Assembly (NCBI GenBank): GCA_900314715.1
Contig: OMWI01000050.1
Span: forward strand, 1-50,181
Reading direction: 5' to 3'
Length of the DNA: 50,181 nt
From: an uncultured Prevotellaceae bacterium
GTDB lineage: Bacteria; Bacteroidota; Bacteroidia; Bacteroidales; Bacteroidaceae
Part shown: piece by piece, positions 17,982 to 26,211 of the stretch
How positions within the stretch are numbered: position 1 is the first letter of the stretch
Layout: every line of letters begins with the position of its first letter
Notes under the pieces: model-generated
What the model saw: only the letters and a program-made list of their open reading frames with translations
Databases searched by the model: none
Told to the model about the DNA's origin: nothing
Made by a program: the position numbers and the translations under genes

Positions 17982-19730
17982 ATGAAATTACTCAAGCACA
18001 TCATATTTCCACTCGTTTTCATCGTCTTTTCCGTATGTGTCTTATACGGAAGTTTGGGGCTGTCTTTCTTACAAGAAACGGCAGACTATACGCCATTCTT
18101 CTTTGATAGCGTTTTTGCCAAGGAGATGTTTGGCAGAGTAGGGGGCTTTCTCTTTTACCTAAGTTCCTTCTTGCAAGCATGTTTTTGTTACCCGTGGTTA
18201 GGAACGTTGTTGTTCATTGCCGTTCTCGTGGCATTGGCATATACCATCCGATGGGCTTTTCGGGTTTCTGAAGAATTGTTTAGCGTATGCTGGTTGCCTT
18301 CCTTGTTGTTATTGCTCAACTATTCACAAGTGGGTTACTTGTTATATCTACTCAAGACGCCAGCCATCGCCTTTACGCTTCCCGTAGGTGTGTTATTGGA
18401 GGTATTGTTGGTAGGTTGTTGGAAACGATTGTCCCACGTCGTATGGAAGTGCTTGATGGTTGTCCTGATTCCCACGTTGGGATATTGGTGCCTTGGCGTT
18501 TATGCAGAGTGGGCGGCTATTCTCATCGTGCTCATCGAACTGATTGAAGGAAAAAAATGGCGTTTTGCCTTTGTCCTTTGCTTGTTGATTCTCGTATTGG
18601 CAGTACCACAAGTATTGTATGGTATGGGATATATCATCAATTTGCGTTCATCCCTATACACACAAGGCTTGCCTGATTATCGTTGGTCGTCAGAGTTCTC
18701 TTATTTCATCCCTTGTATCCTGACTTTTGTCGTTGTGCTTATCTTGGCGTTATGTCGTCCTCGTCGAGTGCAATACAAATATTTTTATCTTTTTTGTGTG
18801 TTCATGGGTGGTGTCTATGTTTGGATGGGAACCATGCGCGACGCGAATTTCCGTGCCATTACAGACATGAAACAAGCCATAGAGAGACACGACTACCAAC
18901 ACGTGTTGGATATCGCCTCAGAAGGCAAGGAAACGCCTACACGCTTGCAGGTGATGTTCACTCGGTTGGCCTTGCTTAAGACGGGCCATTTAGCGGATGC
19001 GGCTTTTTATTATCCCGATGGTTCCACCTCCTATCAAGCCTCACGCGACGAACAGTATTTGCAATTGATTGGAAGTAGGGCATTGTATTATCATTTCGGT
19101 ATTCCCAATGATGCCTATCGATGGGGCATGGAGGGCATCGTGGAATATGGTATGCGCCCCGAATACTTGCGGTATATGTACCAAAGTGCCATCGTGAACG
19201 ACGAAAAACCATTGGCAGAGAAATATGCTGCCTTACTCTCACGTACTTTCTATCAACCACAACCACTATCAAAAGAAGAGATTGACGAAGTCAAGCAATT
19301 CATGTCTCACCCTAATCGCCTGGATTACGACCAAGGTGTGGTAGAGGGTGCTATCTTGAATACCTATTCACCCATCGTGGAAGGTGAGAAACCCGTGCTT
19401 GAACTATCGCTTATTTGCAGTATGATTCGGAAAGACCGAGATGCCTTTTGGGAACATTTCGCCAAATGGTGGGAGAGTCTGGGCGTTGAAGCGCAAGCCG
19501 CAGAATTGCCCACTCACTTACAAGAGGCCGTGTTGCTCTTTAGTCAAATGTATCAGGTGAATATCATGGGATTGTCCGTGAGCGACGTTACCAAGCAACG
19601 ATACAATGACTTTTTCGGTCAGGTGCGGCAGAATGCCGACGACAATTATAGTCGTACGGCCTTGAAACCGCAGTTCGGTCAAACTTATTGGTATTATTTC
19701 TTTTATGTAGATGACATCATCACGTATTGA
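17982..19730 (+). CDS. Polytopic membrane protein with C-terminal soluble domain
   Basis: This 582-residue protein starts at the ATG at 17982, because the upstream ATG precedes a terminator hairpin. The first 290 or so residues hold about eight to ten hydrophobic membrane segments (for example HIIFPLVFIVFSVCVLYG, LGTLLFIAVLVALAY, AFVLCLLILVLAVPQV). The remaining 290 residues are soluble and helix-rich, reminiscent of TPR-like repeats (YQHVLDIASEGKETP, AEKYAALLSRTFYQ). I cannot assign a function. It may belong to a Bacteroidota-specific DUF family. The TolB-like lipoprotein gene starts 8 bases after it, so the two probably work as one unit at the envelope. Confidence 0.7.
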   Translation: MKLLKHIIFPLVFIVFSVCVLYGSLGLSFLQETADYTPFFFDSVFAKEMFGRVGGFLFYLSSFLQACFCYPWLGTLLFIAVLVALAYTIRWAFRVSEELFSVCWLPSLLLLLNYSQVGYLLYLLKTPAIAFTLPVGVLLEVLLVGCWKRLSHVVWKCLMVVLIPTLGYWCLGVYAEWAAILIVLIELIEGKKWRFAFVLCLLILVLAVPQVLYGMGYIINLRSSLYTQGLPDYRWSSEFSYFIPCILTFVVVLILALCRPRRVQYKYFYLFCVFMGGVYVWMGTMRDANFRAITDMKQAIERHDYQHVLDIASEGKETPTRLQVMFTRLALLKTGHLADAAFYYPDGSTSYQASRDEQYLQLIGSRALYYHFGIPNDAYRWGMEGIVEYGMRPEYLRYMYQSAIVNDEKPLAEKYAALLSRTFYQPQPLSKEEIDEVKQFMSHPNRLDYDQGVVEGAILNTYSPIVEGEKPVLELSLICSMIRKDRDAFWEHFAKWWESLGVEAQAAELPTHLQEAVLLFSQMYQVNIMGLSVSDVTKQRYNDFFGQVRQNADDNYSRTALKPQFGQTYWYYFFYVDDIITY

Positions 19731-19737
19731 TTGTATT

Positions 19738-21309
19738 ATGAAGAGATATCATTGGTTGTTCATCGTTTGGGCTTTTGCCTTAGTAGGATGTCATGTTTCC
19801 GTTCCCGACAATGCCTCTCGTGTTCATCGCATGGCGAACGTCTATCCCGATTGTCACGATGCCGTATTGCCTCCGAATATCGCACCCATGAATTTCAATA
19901 TCTTGGAACAAGGTGATGAGTTTATCGCTCATGTCTATTCCGATGCAGACCCATCGGGAATCGTTTGCGAAGGTCCTACCATCTACTTCCCCGAAAAGGC
20001 TTGGAGCACGCTCTTGTCGTCTGCGAAAGGGAAGAGCATCACCACTGATATTTATGTCAAGAACGACGGACAATGGCAGTTGTTTGAATCCATCAAGAAC
20101 AAGGTGGCCGAAGAGGAAATAGACCACTATATCACTTATCGTTTGATTCCTCCTTCCTACGAAGGATACGGACAATTGGCGATTTGTCAGCGTAACGCAA
20201 CCAATTTCGAGGAACGCGTGATATACGATAATCGTTTTTACGACAATGAGGAGAACGGACAATGTATCAATTGTCACGTACCACAAGACTATAATCGCAC
20301 ACATCGTTCACAATTCCATATTCGGCAAGAAAAGGGCGGTACCGTTTTCATGGATGGAAACCAAGTGAAAAAGATTGACCTCAAGACCGACCAAACGCTC
20401 GCTGCGGGCGTTTATCCTGCTTGGCATCCGAAGAGGAATATCATTGCCTATTCCGTCAACAAGACCTATCAGGTGTTTCACACGAAGAACTTGCAAAAGG
20501 TGGAGGTGATGGATTTTGCCAGCGACTTGATTCTCTATGACGTGGAGAATAATCGTGTTTACGACATCGACCGTGCTGCCGATGAATTTGAGTCGTTTCC
20601 TGCGTGGAGTGCTGACGGAAAGACGCTCTATTTTGTCTCTGCTCATGTGGACGTGGAGGCAGATAGCTTGGTTGACCGATTGGTAAATGACTATCAAGGA
20701 CTGCATTACAACATCTACAAGCGCTCATTCGACGAGAAAACCATGTCGTTTGGAGAGAGAGAACTGGTGTTTGATGCCGCTGCATTGAATAAGAGTGCTG
20801 CCTTCCCACGATTGTCTCCCGACGGTCGTTATCTGTTGTTCTCGATGGCTGATTATGGCCAGTTCCATATCTGGCACCATTCTTCCGATTTATTTATGAT
20901 TGACCTGACTACCAATGAGTTGGTAGATGTCAGCAAGATGAACAGTCCGTTCACCGAAAGTTACCATGCTTGGTCGTCTAATGGAAGATGGATTTTGTTC
21001 TCCTCACGGAGGGAAGACGGCAATTTCACGCGACTTTATATGGCATATTTCGACAAGAATGGTCGAGTTTCCCGTCCTTTTGTTCTCCCACAAAAAGAAC
21101 CAGATACATACCAGCGCATGATGTTGAGTTACAATGTACCTGAATGGATGGTGAATCCCGTATCGCCAACGCTTAGCGAGGTGGCACATGGGGTAGGGCA
21201 GTCTGCTATTCCAGCACAATATGCTGGCTCCAGCATTCGCGGTGAATCCAAAAAACAATCCAATACACAAGAGTTTGATAATCAATTAAAGAACGCGGTG
21301 CCGTATTGA
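19738..21309 (+). CDS. TolB-like beta-propeller lipoprotein with CxxCH motif
   Basis: This 523-residue protein starts at the ATG at 19738, which gives a lipoprotein signal (FALVGC, lipid-modified Cys18). C-terminal propeller blades are marked by repeated 'W/R-S-x-D/N-G-x-x-L/I' motifs: FPAWSADGKTLYFVS, FPRLSPDGRYLLFS and YHAWSSNGRWILFSS. The N-terminal third holds Cys176-Ile-Asn-Cys179-His180, a canonical covalent haem c attachment motif (ENGQCINCHVPQDY). The combination of a PD40/TolB propeller with one CxxCH suggests an envelope redox or sensing role, but a chance or metal-binding CxxCH is possible. It is coupled to the polytopic protein upstream. No cytochrome maturation genes are in the window. 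Confidence 0.75.
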   Translation: MKRYHWLFIVWAFALVGCHVSVPDNASRVHRMANVYPDCHDAVLPPNIAPMNFNILEQGDEFIAHVYSDADPSGIVCEGPTIYFPEKAWSTLLSSAKGKSITTDIYVKNDGQWQLFESIKNKVAEEEIDHYITYRLIPPSYEGYGQLAICQRNATNFEERVIYDNRFYDNEENGQCINCHVPQDYNRTHRSQFHIRQEKGGTVFMDGNQVKKIDLKTDQTLAAGVYPAWHPKRNIIAYSVNKTYQVFHTKNLQKVEVMDFASDLILYDVENNRVYDIDRAADEFESFPAWSADGKTLYFVSAHVDVEADSLVDRLVNDYQGLHYNIYKRSFDEKTMSFGERELVFDAAALNKSAAFPRLSPDGRYLLFSMADYGQFHIWHHSSDLFMIDLTTNELVDVSKMNSPFTESYHAWSSNGRWILFSSRREDGNFTRLYMAYFDKNGRVSRPFVLPQKEPDTYQRMMLSYNVPEWMVNPVSPTLSEVAHGVGQSAIPAQYAGSSIRGESKKQSNTQEFDNQLKNAVPY

Positions 21310-21375
21310 TTTTTTTATAGAAGCAAGAAAGTTAGAAGCAAGAGGCAAGAGATATGCTTTAAGGGGTGAGAGGTG

Positions 21376-21423
21376 AGAAGCAAGAGATTAGTCTTTCAAA
21401 TGGAGGACATATCTCTTACTTCT
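21376..21423. repeat. Stem-loop repeat element, copy 1
   Basis: Twelve-base arms (21376-21387 AGAAGCAAGAGA and 21412-21423 TCTCTTACTTCT, one mismatch) enclose a 24-base loop containing TTTC-A-A-A-TGGAGGACATA. A second copy at 25993-26040 has the same arm length, the same loop length and a nearly identical loop. Confidence 0.75.
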
Positions 21424-21491
21424 TACTCTCTTGCTTCTAAAACTAATCTCTCAATATTCAATGCTCAAAGGCTTGCTGTCTGATGAACGAT

Positions 21492-21623
21492 GTGAAGGAT
21501 GTGAAGGATGTGAAGGATAGAATAGCAACTTTCTCTATAGGAAATTATTTACCCCCGACCTAAATGTATTTTCCTTTATACAAAAGTTACTATTCTATCC
21601 TTCACATCCTTCACATCCTTCAC
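21492..21623. repeat. 41-bp inverted repeat made of a 9-bp tandem unit
   Basis: The left arm 21492-21532 has three copies of GTGAAGGAT, then AGAATAG and C-AACTTT. It is the reverse complement of 21583-21623 except at one position. The loop is 50 bases. Transcribed, it would form a very stable hairpin. It may act as a terminator or be a miniature mobile repeat. Confidence 0.9.
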
Positions 21624-21711
21624 CAGTGGCAAAGTGATACACTTAGACATCAAAAACAATATATTTCTTACGTCTATCTCCCGTTACTAATAAGAAAAAA
21701 TAACTTTTTTA

Positions 21712-21744
21712 TTTGGAAGTATCACAAAAAATGAGTATCTTTAC
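21712..21744 (+). promoter_or_regulatory. Promoter of the 1339-residue protein gene
   Basis: TTTG at 21712-21715, a 20-base spacer and TATCTTTAC at 21736-21744 give a near-consensus promoter (A instead of G in TTTG). The predicted leader to 21926 is about 175 bases and contains a short upstream frame. Confidence 0.55.
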
Positions 21745-21815
21745 AGCCGTAACACACAATGTTTAAGAACAAACCTAATTATCTATTCAATAATCTATTT
21801 TAATTACTAAAAGTT

Positions 21816-21929
21816 ATGGAAACAAAGGTATTCATAAAACAACTATTTTGCTCCTCTTCCTATTCTGATGAACAATTTTCATTAATACATTCGTTAGTCA
21901 ATTCTAATTTTAAAAACTTAATAACATGA
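21816..21929 (+). CDS. Short upstream frame overlapping the next gene by ATGA
   Basis: An ATG at 21816 opens a 37-codon frame whose TGA (21927-21929) overlaps the ATG of the 1339-residue protein. Part of it (21842-21861) matches the signal-peptide coding sequence of that protein at 21952-21972 except for one missing base and one substitution. It therefore looks like a decayed duplicate of the gene's start that now lies in the leader. It might couple translation or be non-functional. Confidence 0.45.
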   Translation: METKVFIKQLFCSSSYSDEQFSLIHSLVNSNFKNLIT

Positions 21930-24900
21930 AAACTTTAAAACTTATTAAAAAACTATTCTTGCTCCTCTGCCTCATCGTGGCGGGAGTGCAGAGTGCGAAG
22001 GCTGACTGGGAACCCGATTGGGAGTATTGTGTATATCAGGGTGAGTCCACAAGAGATGATGTTGTTTATTATGTGTACAAGGTCAGGCAACTTAAATACC
22101 TAGCATCGATAAAACAAATTAATGCTACAGGCGACGTTGTTATTCCTTCCAACTTCCATGCTCCTGGAGTGGGTAATGCCACAGTATATTCCGTTGGTTG
22201 GTGGCTCGATCAACAACAAACAGAAGCCGTCACTTGCAATGCAAATTTGACCTCACTGACATTCGAAGGCTGGCCGCAAATTCACGGCAATTTCACCCTG
22301 TCAAACTTAACAGGAAGCCTTAACTTGAATGGGTCATATTATACGACTTCGGAATATACCATAGTATGTAATGATGCAACAGTAAGTATTCCTAAGGCCA
22401 CATCGCTTTCTTTCTTGCGTGCTAAGATTGATGGTACAATCAATGCACCGTCTATCACAGCCCTTGATTGTAATGAAAGTTCCTTTGTTTCAGGCACGAT
22501 AAATGCAGACAACGCGACGCGGGCTAAAATAGCAGGAAATATCTCAGGCACGATAAACATCCCTAAGGCAACGGATGTTCAAATGTATTGGCAATCCGTC
22601 GTCTCCGGCACCATAAACGCTGGTGCGTTAAAGACTGTTTCTGTTGGCGCGACATGTACGTTTACCGGCACCATAAATGCACCGGAGGCAACGACGGTAG
22701 ATGTTGGTTATACTTCCAGCTTTACCGGTACGATAAATGCTCCAAAGGCAACAGTGGTTGCTCTCATGTCGGGTTTGTACTCTAAAAATAAAGTGTATGG
22801 CAAAATCTCGAGTAATGCGTTGACAAGCATCTCAATGGGTAATGTGGACTTGGGTTCGTCAGGCAAACTGGACTGTCCTAATCTCAGGGATATCTATATA
22901 CCTAACAACAATGATGTGCCTAACTTCGATGGCATTTACACTAGTCACTTCACCGCACCTTGGAAATCGATTACAGTGCACGTTTACGACATGTCGGCAA
23001 AGCAGCTTGCCGCTATGAAGAACTCTGCCACTTGGGGTGGTTTCAAGGAGATTGTCAACCACGTAAGCAATCTTAACTACACACTTGTTACCGATGGCAA
23101 TGCAACCGTGTCGCTTTATAAGTTGGTAGATACCGATGATTATTCGACGGCAACTCATACGAGTCAGATTGCTCAAATTATTTCGGGCTCCAAGTCGGGC
23201 ACGTTGAATGCGGGTGGCGACTATGCTGTAGAGATTAAAGATGTTGACTTCACAAGCAGGAAGGTGACCCTGAAGGTCAATGGCTCTCCCGTTAATCTGC
23301 AGTCAGATGTAGTTCAGGGTGTACCGGTTAAGTATTACAACCTAAAAGCGGTGCGGAGTGCCCCGAGAATTGAAGTAGTCGTTTCTGACAAGACGTGTAA
23401 CGTCGTGTTTACGCAAGAATACTTATACACCACTCCTGCACAATATTCTTATCAGCCACCAATTGAGCACTACGCCACGGTGACATACAGGAAAAAGTTG
23501 GATGGAAAGACTGTAATTGGTAACATTACAAGCGGAAGTAGTACATTCACTTGCTCTCAAGGCTCGGAACTAACCATAAGCGCGCCTTATGGCGACTATG
23601 AACCATACGACTTGTCGTTGAACGGTACTATTCGCGGCATGAACTACGCTCAGGGTCAAGCGAAAAAGGGCTTCACCCTTCCAACAAGCGAAGAGGAGGA
23701 TGACATAACGTTTACTGTAGATCTGAAATGGAGGAAAGTGCCGAAGCCAACAGTCATAGAAACGCCCGATGGAGAAACCGTTGAACTAGACGATCACCAT
23801 CAGCCGAAAATCACGATCATGCGTTCGGGCGAGGGCAACATCCTGCTCAAAGGTCTGTGCAACCTATACGATGAACAGCAATCCATCGACGCCTACGAAC
23901 GGGAGTTTGGCTATGAAGCACAAAATGGCTGGGTGGTGAATGCCGTTGCCAATTGCATAGACGCCGTCACCACGGTTACCGTGCCCGACGTGGACTATCT
24001 GGGACGTGGCGGCAACTTCGACATGATTGACTGGGGCTTCGAAGTAAATATTACTCCCGTGCCTGGCCAGACGGTGAAGTCGCTGATGATGGGTTGGATT
24101 GTTACAGACGATGACAATCGGCAATACATTGAATGGGAAAGCTTCTCAACTACGGGGGCTTATCTCAACGACAACGACGGTGATGGCACCTACACGTTTG
24201 GTTTTGCCGGTGATGAAATGAACTGGTGGATAGGCGACTACATCTTGAACATCGTCATGGGACCAGAGGAGAGCTTTATTGAAACTGGTGCCACGCTGAA
24301 CTTCGTGCGAAGGGGTGGACGTACAGAGGTGCTCTTCGAAAAGGAAGACCCTGCAGGAACACTTTATGATCAGAAAATCGAGGAGGGTAGCAGAAGCTTC
24401 TACTTAGACTTCTTCACACAGGCTGAGCAGGAAGAATCAGGAATGGACTGCGTACAATCGCTTCAGTTCAACCCCGTTGAGGACGAAATCATCCACGTGC
24501 TCTGCGACGCCACCGACATCTCCGACAAGATCACTTACCGCGACGACGGCTCTGCATATCTCAATCTCGAACGCAAGAACCACACCTATAGCATCTACAT
24601 CGAAGACGCTCCCGATGCCAACCCGACGTGGACCGTCATGCAAAGCGGTGGCATGATGGGCACGCAAGTCGTGGTCACCCGAAATGGAGAGGACGAGGAA
24701 ACGATTCTTGCCAATGCCATCAACACGATGAAAATCGACGATGAGGGTGTGGAGAAGGTAACGCTGAAGGTGCCTGTTGGCAACGCTGTGCCTGTGACAA
24801 AATATCAGATACGATTGGAGTCGATTGCTTCTGGAACTGGAACGCAGATCGTTTCGTATTTAGTATTGAAATGCAATATGGGCAGGGCGAGAGCCAATGC

Positions 24901-25945
24901 TTTGGTGGAAAACCTGCCAGGCCTTATTCCAAAACAATATGATTCCGAGGCTGACGCTCAGACTATTGTGGACGATCTTACGGAAAGAGGTGCTGTTGCT
25001 GTGATCGTGCCCGTTACTGCCGGCACTCAAACGATTGCGAACAATACACCTATCAGAGTGGCGCGTAATGGTGAAGAAGTTACCTTCCAAACGGACTTCA
25101 GCGACCCGTTGTACGCTACTTATGAGGTGCCTGCCAATTATCTGACCAATTCCACTTGGGAGGTGAGCTACGATACCAACCATCGCCAGACCATCTTGCG
25201 CACCGGTGGAACGGGTGCCGTCGAAATAGGCTATAAATACATTGCCGACGATGCCATCACCCTTTCTGCCGACAGGGGTTTGACAACCATCGATTTGCCT
25301 TCGTTCAATTCGCAGCATAGCAACTTTGTAGAGTTTGCCATTGAGGCTGTGGAGGGCGAAGAGGTCACGGTTTACCGCAACGGCTCAGATGTAACTGCCG
25401 TGTTCGGCGAGCCTCAATTGCTGGAAGGCAAGAACTGGTATTACTTCTCCAGCTATACGTACGACACGCAGAGCGAATTAGGCTTCCAACTCCGCGAACC
25501 TGCTACTTGGGAGATAAAGATAGAGGAATCGCACAAGATGCTCAATGCCTATGCTAACAACAATGTCAATGTTTCAATAGCTAAAGTTGTAGATGGTGAG
25601 GAGCCTAATTTTGTTGGCCGTGATAATTCCATGCATCAGTGGGTCAACAAGGGAGAGACTTATATTATCAAGTTTACTCCAAAGAATGGTGAAGAACTAA
25701 TACGCTTCGACATCGGTTGGAACTCAATTGACATCCAGCAGGAAAGCCGACTGGTGAAGAACGACGATGGTTCATATTCCTTCACACTTACGTATGATGA
25801 TATTCCGACTACACAAGGTCATTTCGACATCTTCGCTGTATTTGAGAGTGGCCAGGCAGGAACGTCATACGACTTGAATCACGACGGCCAAGTGAATATC
25901 ACCGATGTGATTATTCTGGTGAATAGGATATTGGGGAATAATTGA
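21926..25945 (+). CDS. Very large secreted mosaic protein with solenoid-like repeats and dockerin-like C-terminus
   Basis: This 1339-residue protein has a signal peptide (KLIKKLFLLLCLIVAGVQSAKA). Residues about 110-300 contain six GTIN(A/I) repeats with Gly at 170, 190, 208, 228, 248 and 268. This regular spacing of about 20 residues suggests a beta-solenoid. The middle part is beta-rich with no known catalytic motif. The C-terminus (SYDLNHDGQVNITDVI then ILVNRILG) is a single dockerin-type calcium-binding repeat, common at the ends of Prevotella secreted proteins. The stretch from about 23.7 to 25.5 kb uses noticeably more G/C at third positions than the first third of the gene, hinting at a mosaic origin. 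Likely a surface adhesin or scaffold-associated protein. Function not established. Confidence 0.75.
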   Translation: MKTLKLIKKLFLLLCLIVAGVQSAKADWEPDWEYCVYQGESTRDDVVYYVYKVRQLKYLASIKQINATGDVVIPSNFHAPGVGNATVYSVGWWLDQQQTEAVTCNANLTSLTFEGWPQIHGNFTLSNLTGSLNLNGSYYTTSEYTIVCNDATVSIPKATSLSFLRAKIDGTINAPSITALDCNESSFVSGTINADNATRAKIAGNISGTINIPKATDVQMYWQSVVSGTINAGALKTVSVGATCTFTGTINAPEATTVDVGYTSSFTGTINAPKATVVALMSGLYSKNKVYGKISSNALTSISMGNVDLGSSGKLDCPNLRDIYIPNNNDVPNFDGIYTSHFTAPWKSITVHVYDMSAKQLAAMKNSATWGGFKEIVNHVSNLNYTLVTDGNATVSLYKLVDTDDYSTATHTSQIAQIISGSKSGTLNAGGDYAVEIKDVDFTSRKVTLKVNGSPVNLQSDVVQGVPVKYYNLKAVRSAPRIEVVVSDKTCNVVFTQEYLYTTPAQYSYQPPIEHYATVTYRKKLDGKTVIGNITSGSSTFTCSQGSELTISAPYGDYEPYDLSLNGTIRGMNYAQGQAKKGFTLPTSEEEDDITFTVDLKWRKVPKPTVIETPDGETVELDDHHQPKITIMRSGEGNILLKGLCNLYDEQQSIDAYEREFGYEAQNGWVVNAVANCIDAVTTVTVPDVDYLGRGGNFDMIDWGFEVNITPVPGQTVKSLMMGWIVTDDDNRQYIEWESFSTTGAYLNDNDGDGTYTFGFAGDEMNWWIGDYILNIVMGPEESFIETGATLNFVRRGGRTEVLFEKEDPAGTLYDQKIEEGSRSFYLDFFTQAEQEESGMDCVQSLQFNPVEDEIIHVLCDATDISDKITYRDDGSAYLNLERKNHTYSIYIEDAPDANPTWTVMQSGGMMGTQVVVTRNGEDEETILANAINTMKIDDEGVEKVTLKVPVGNAVPVTKYQIRLESIASGTGTQIVSYLVLKCNMGRARANALVENLPGLIPKQYDSEADAQTIVDDLTERGAVAVIVPVTAGTQTIANNTPIRVARNGEEVTFQTDFSDPLYATYEVPANYLTNSTWEVSYDTNHRQTILRTGGTGAVEIGYKYIADDAITLSADRGLTTIDLPSFNSQHSNFVEFAIEAVEGEEVTVYRNGSDVTAVFGEPQLLEGKNWYYFSSYTYDTQSELGFQLREPATWEIKIEESHKMLNAYANNNVNVSIAKVVDGEEPNFVGRDNSMHQWVNKGETYIIKFTPKNGEELIRFDIGWNSIDIQQESRLVKNDDGSYSFTLTYDDIPTTQGHFDIFAVFESGQAGTSYDLNHDGQVNITDVIILVNRILGNN

Positions 25946-25978
25946 GAATTCACAATTCACAATTCACAATTCACAATT
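25946..25978. repeat. 9-bp tandem repeat after the mosaic protein gene
   Basis: Four successive copies of TTCACAATT (with a leading GAA) follow the stop codon directly and run into AGTAATTAGCAATTAG. The array precedes copy 2 of the stem-loop element. Confidence 0.8.
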
Positions 25979-25992
25979 AGTAATTAGCAATT

Positions 25993-26040
25993 AGAAGTGA
26001 GAGAATTGTTTTTCGAGTGGAAGACATATCTCTCACTTCT
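25993..26040. repeat. Stem-loop repeat element, copy 2
   Basis: Perfect 12-base arms (AGAAGTGAGAGA at 25993-26004, TCTCTCACTTCT at 26029-26040) enclose a 24-base loop. Its second half, TTTC-G-A-G-TGGAAGACATA, matches copy 1 at 21376-21423 apart from transitions. The arm change T-G versus C-A differs between copies, which suggests the stem is maintained. Confidence 0.8.
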
Positions 26041-26109
26041 TTCCTTTTACCTCTTTCGACTTGATTTTTTGATTTATTACCATTGAATTATGTTTTAAGG
26101 CAAATTTCG

Positions 26110-26142
26110 TTTGGTTATTTGCTTTTTTTAGATTATATTTGC
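26110..26142 (+). promoter_or_regulatory. Promoter of the FAS1/SusCD locus
   Basis: TTTG at 26110-26113, a 20-base spacer and TATATTTGC at 26134-26142 form a consensus promoter, about 70 bases upstream of the first FAS1 gene. No comparable promoter was seen between the seven genes downstream, so this probably drives the whole locus. Confidence 0.7.
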
Positions 26143-26211
26143 AGCAATAAAGCGAAAAAATACTAATTGTAATTGAGTTTTGTCAAAACAAATTATTAAC
26201 TTATATAAAAA

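Larger units (their letters stand above)
21310..21711. other. Repeat-filled intergenic region
   Basis: There is no credible gene here. The first 120 bases contain several copies of agaagcaagag and its complement, followed by a stem-loop element (21376-21423) and a large inverted repeat built from a 9-base unit (21492-21623). The remainder is AT-rich sequence leading to the promoter at 21712. The region probably also ends transcription of the TolB-lipoprotein gene. Confidence 0.7.

Noticed and set aside
21492-21623. CRISPR array
   Set aside because: The repeats are 9 bp, contiguous and inverted, with no spacers and no cas genes nearby.
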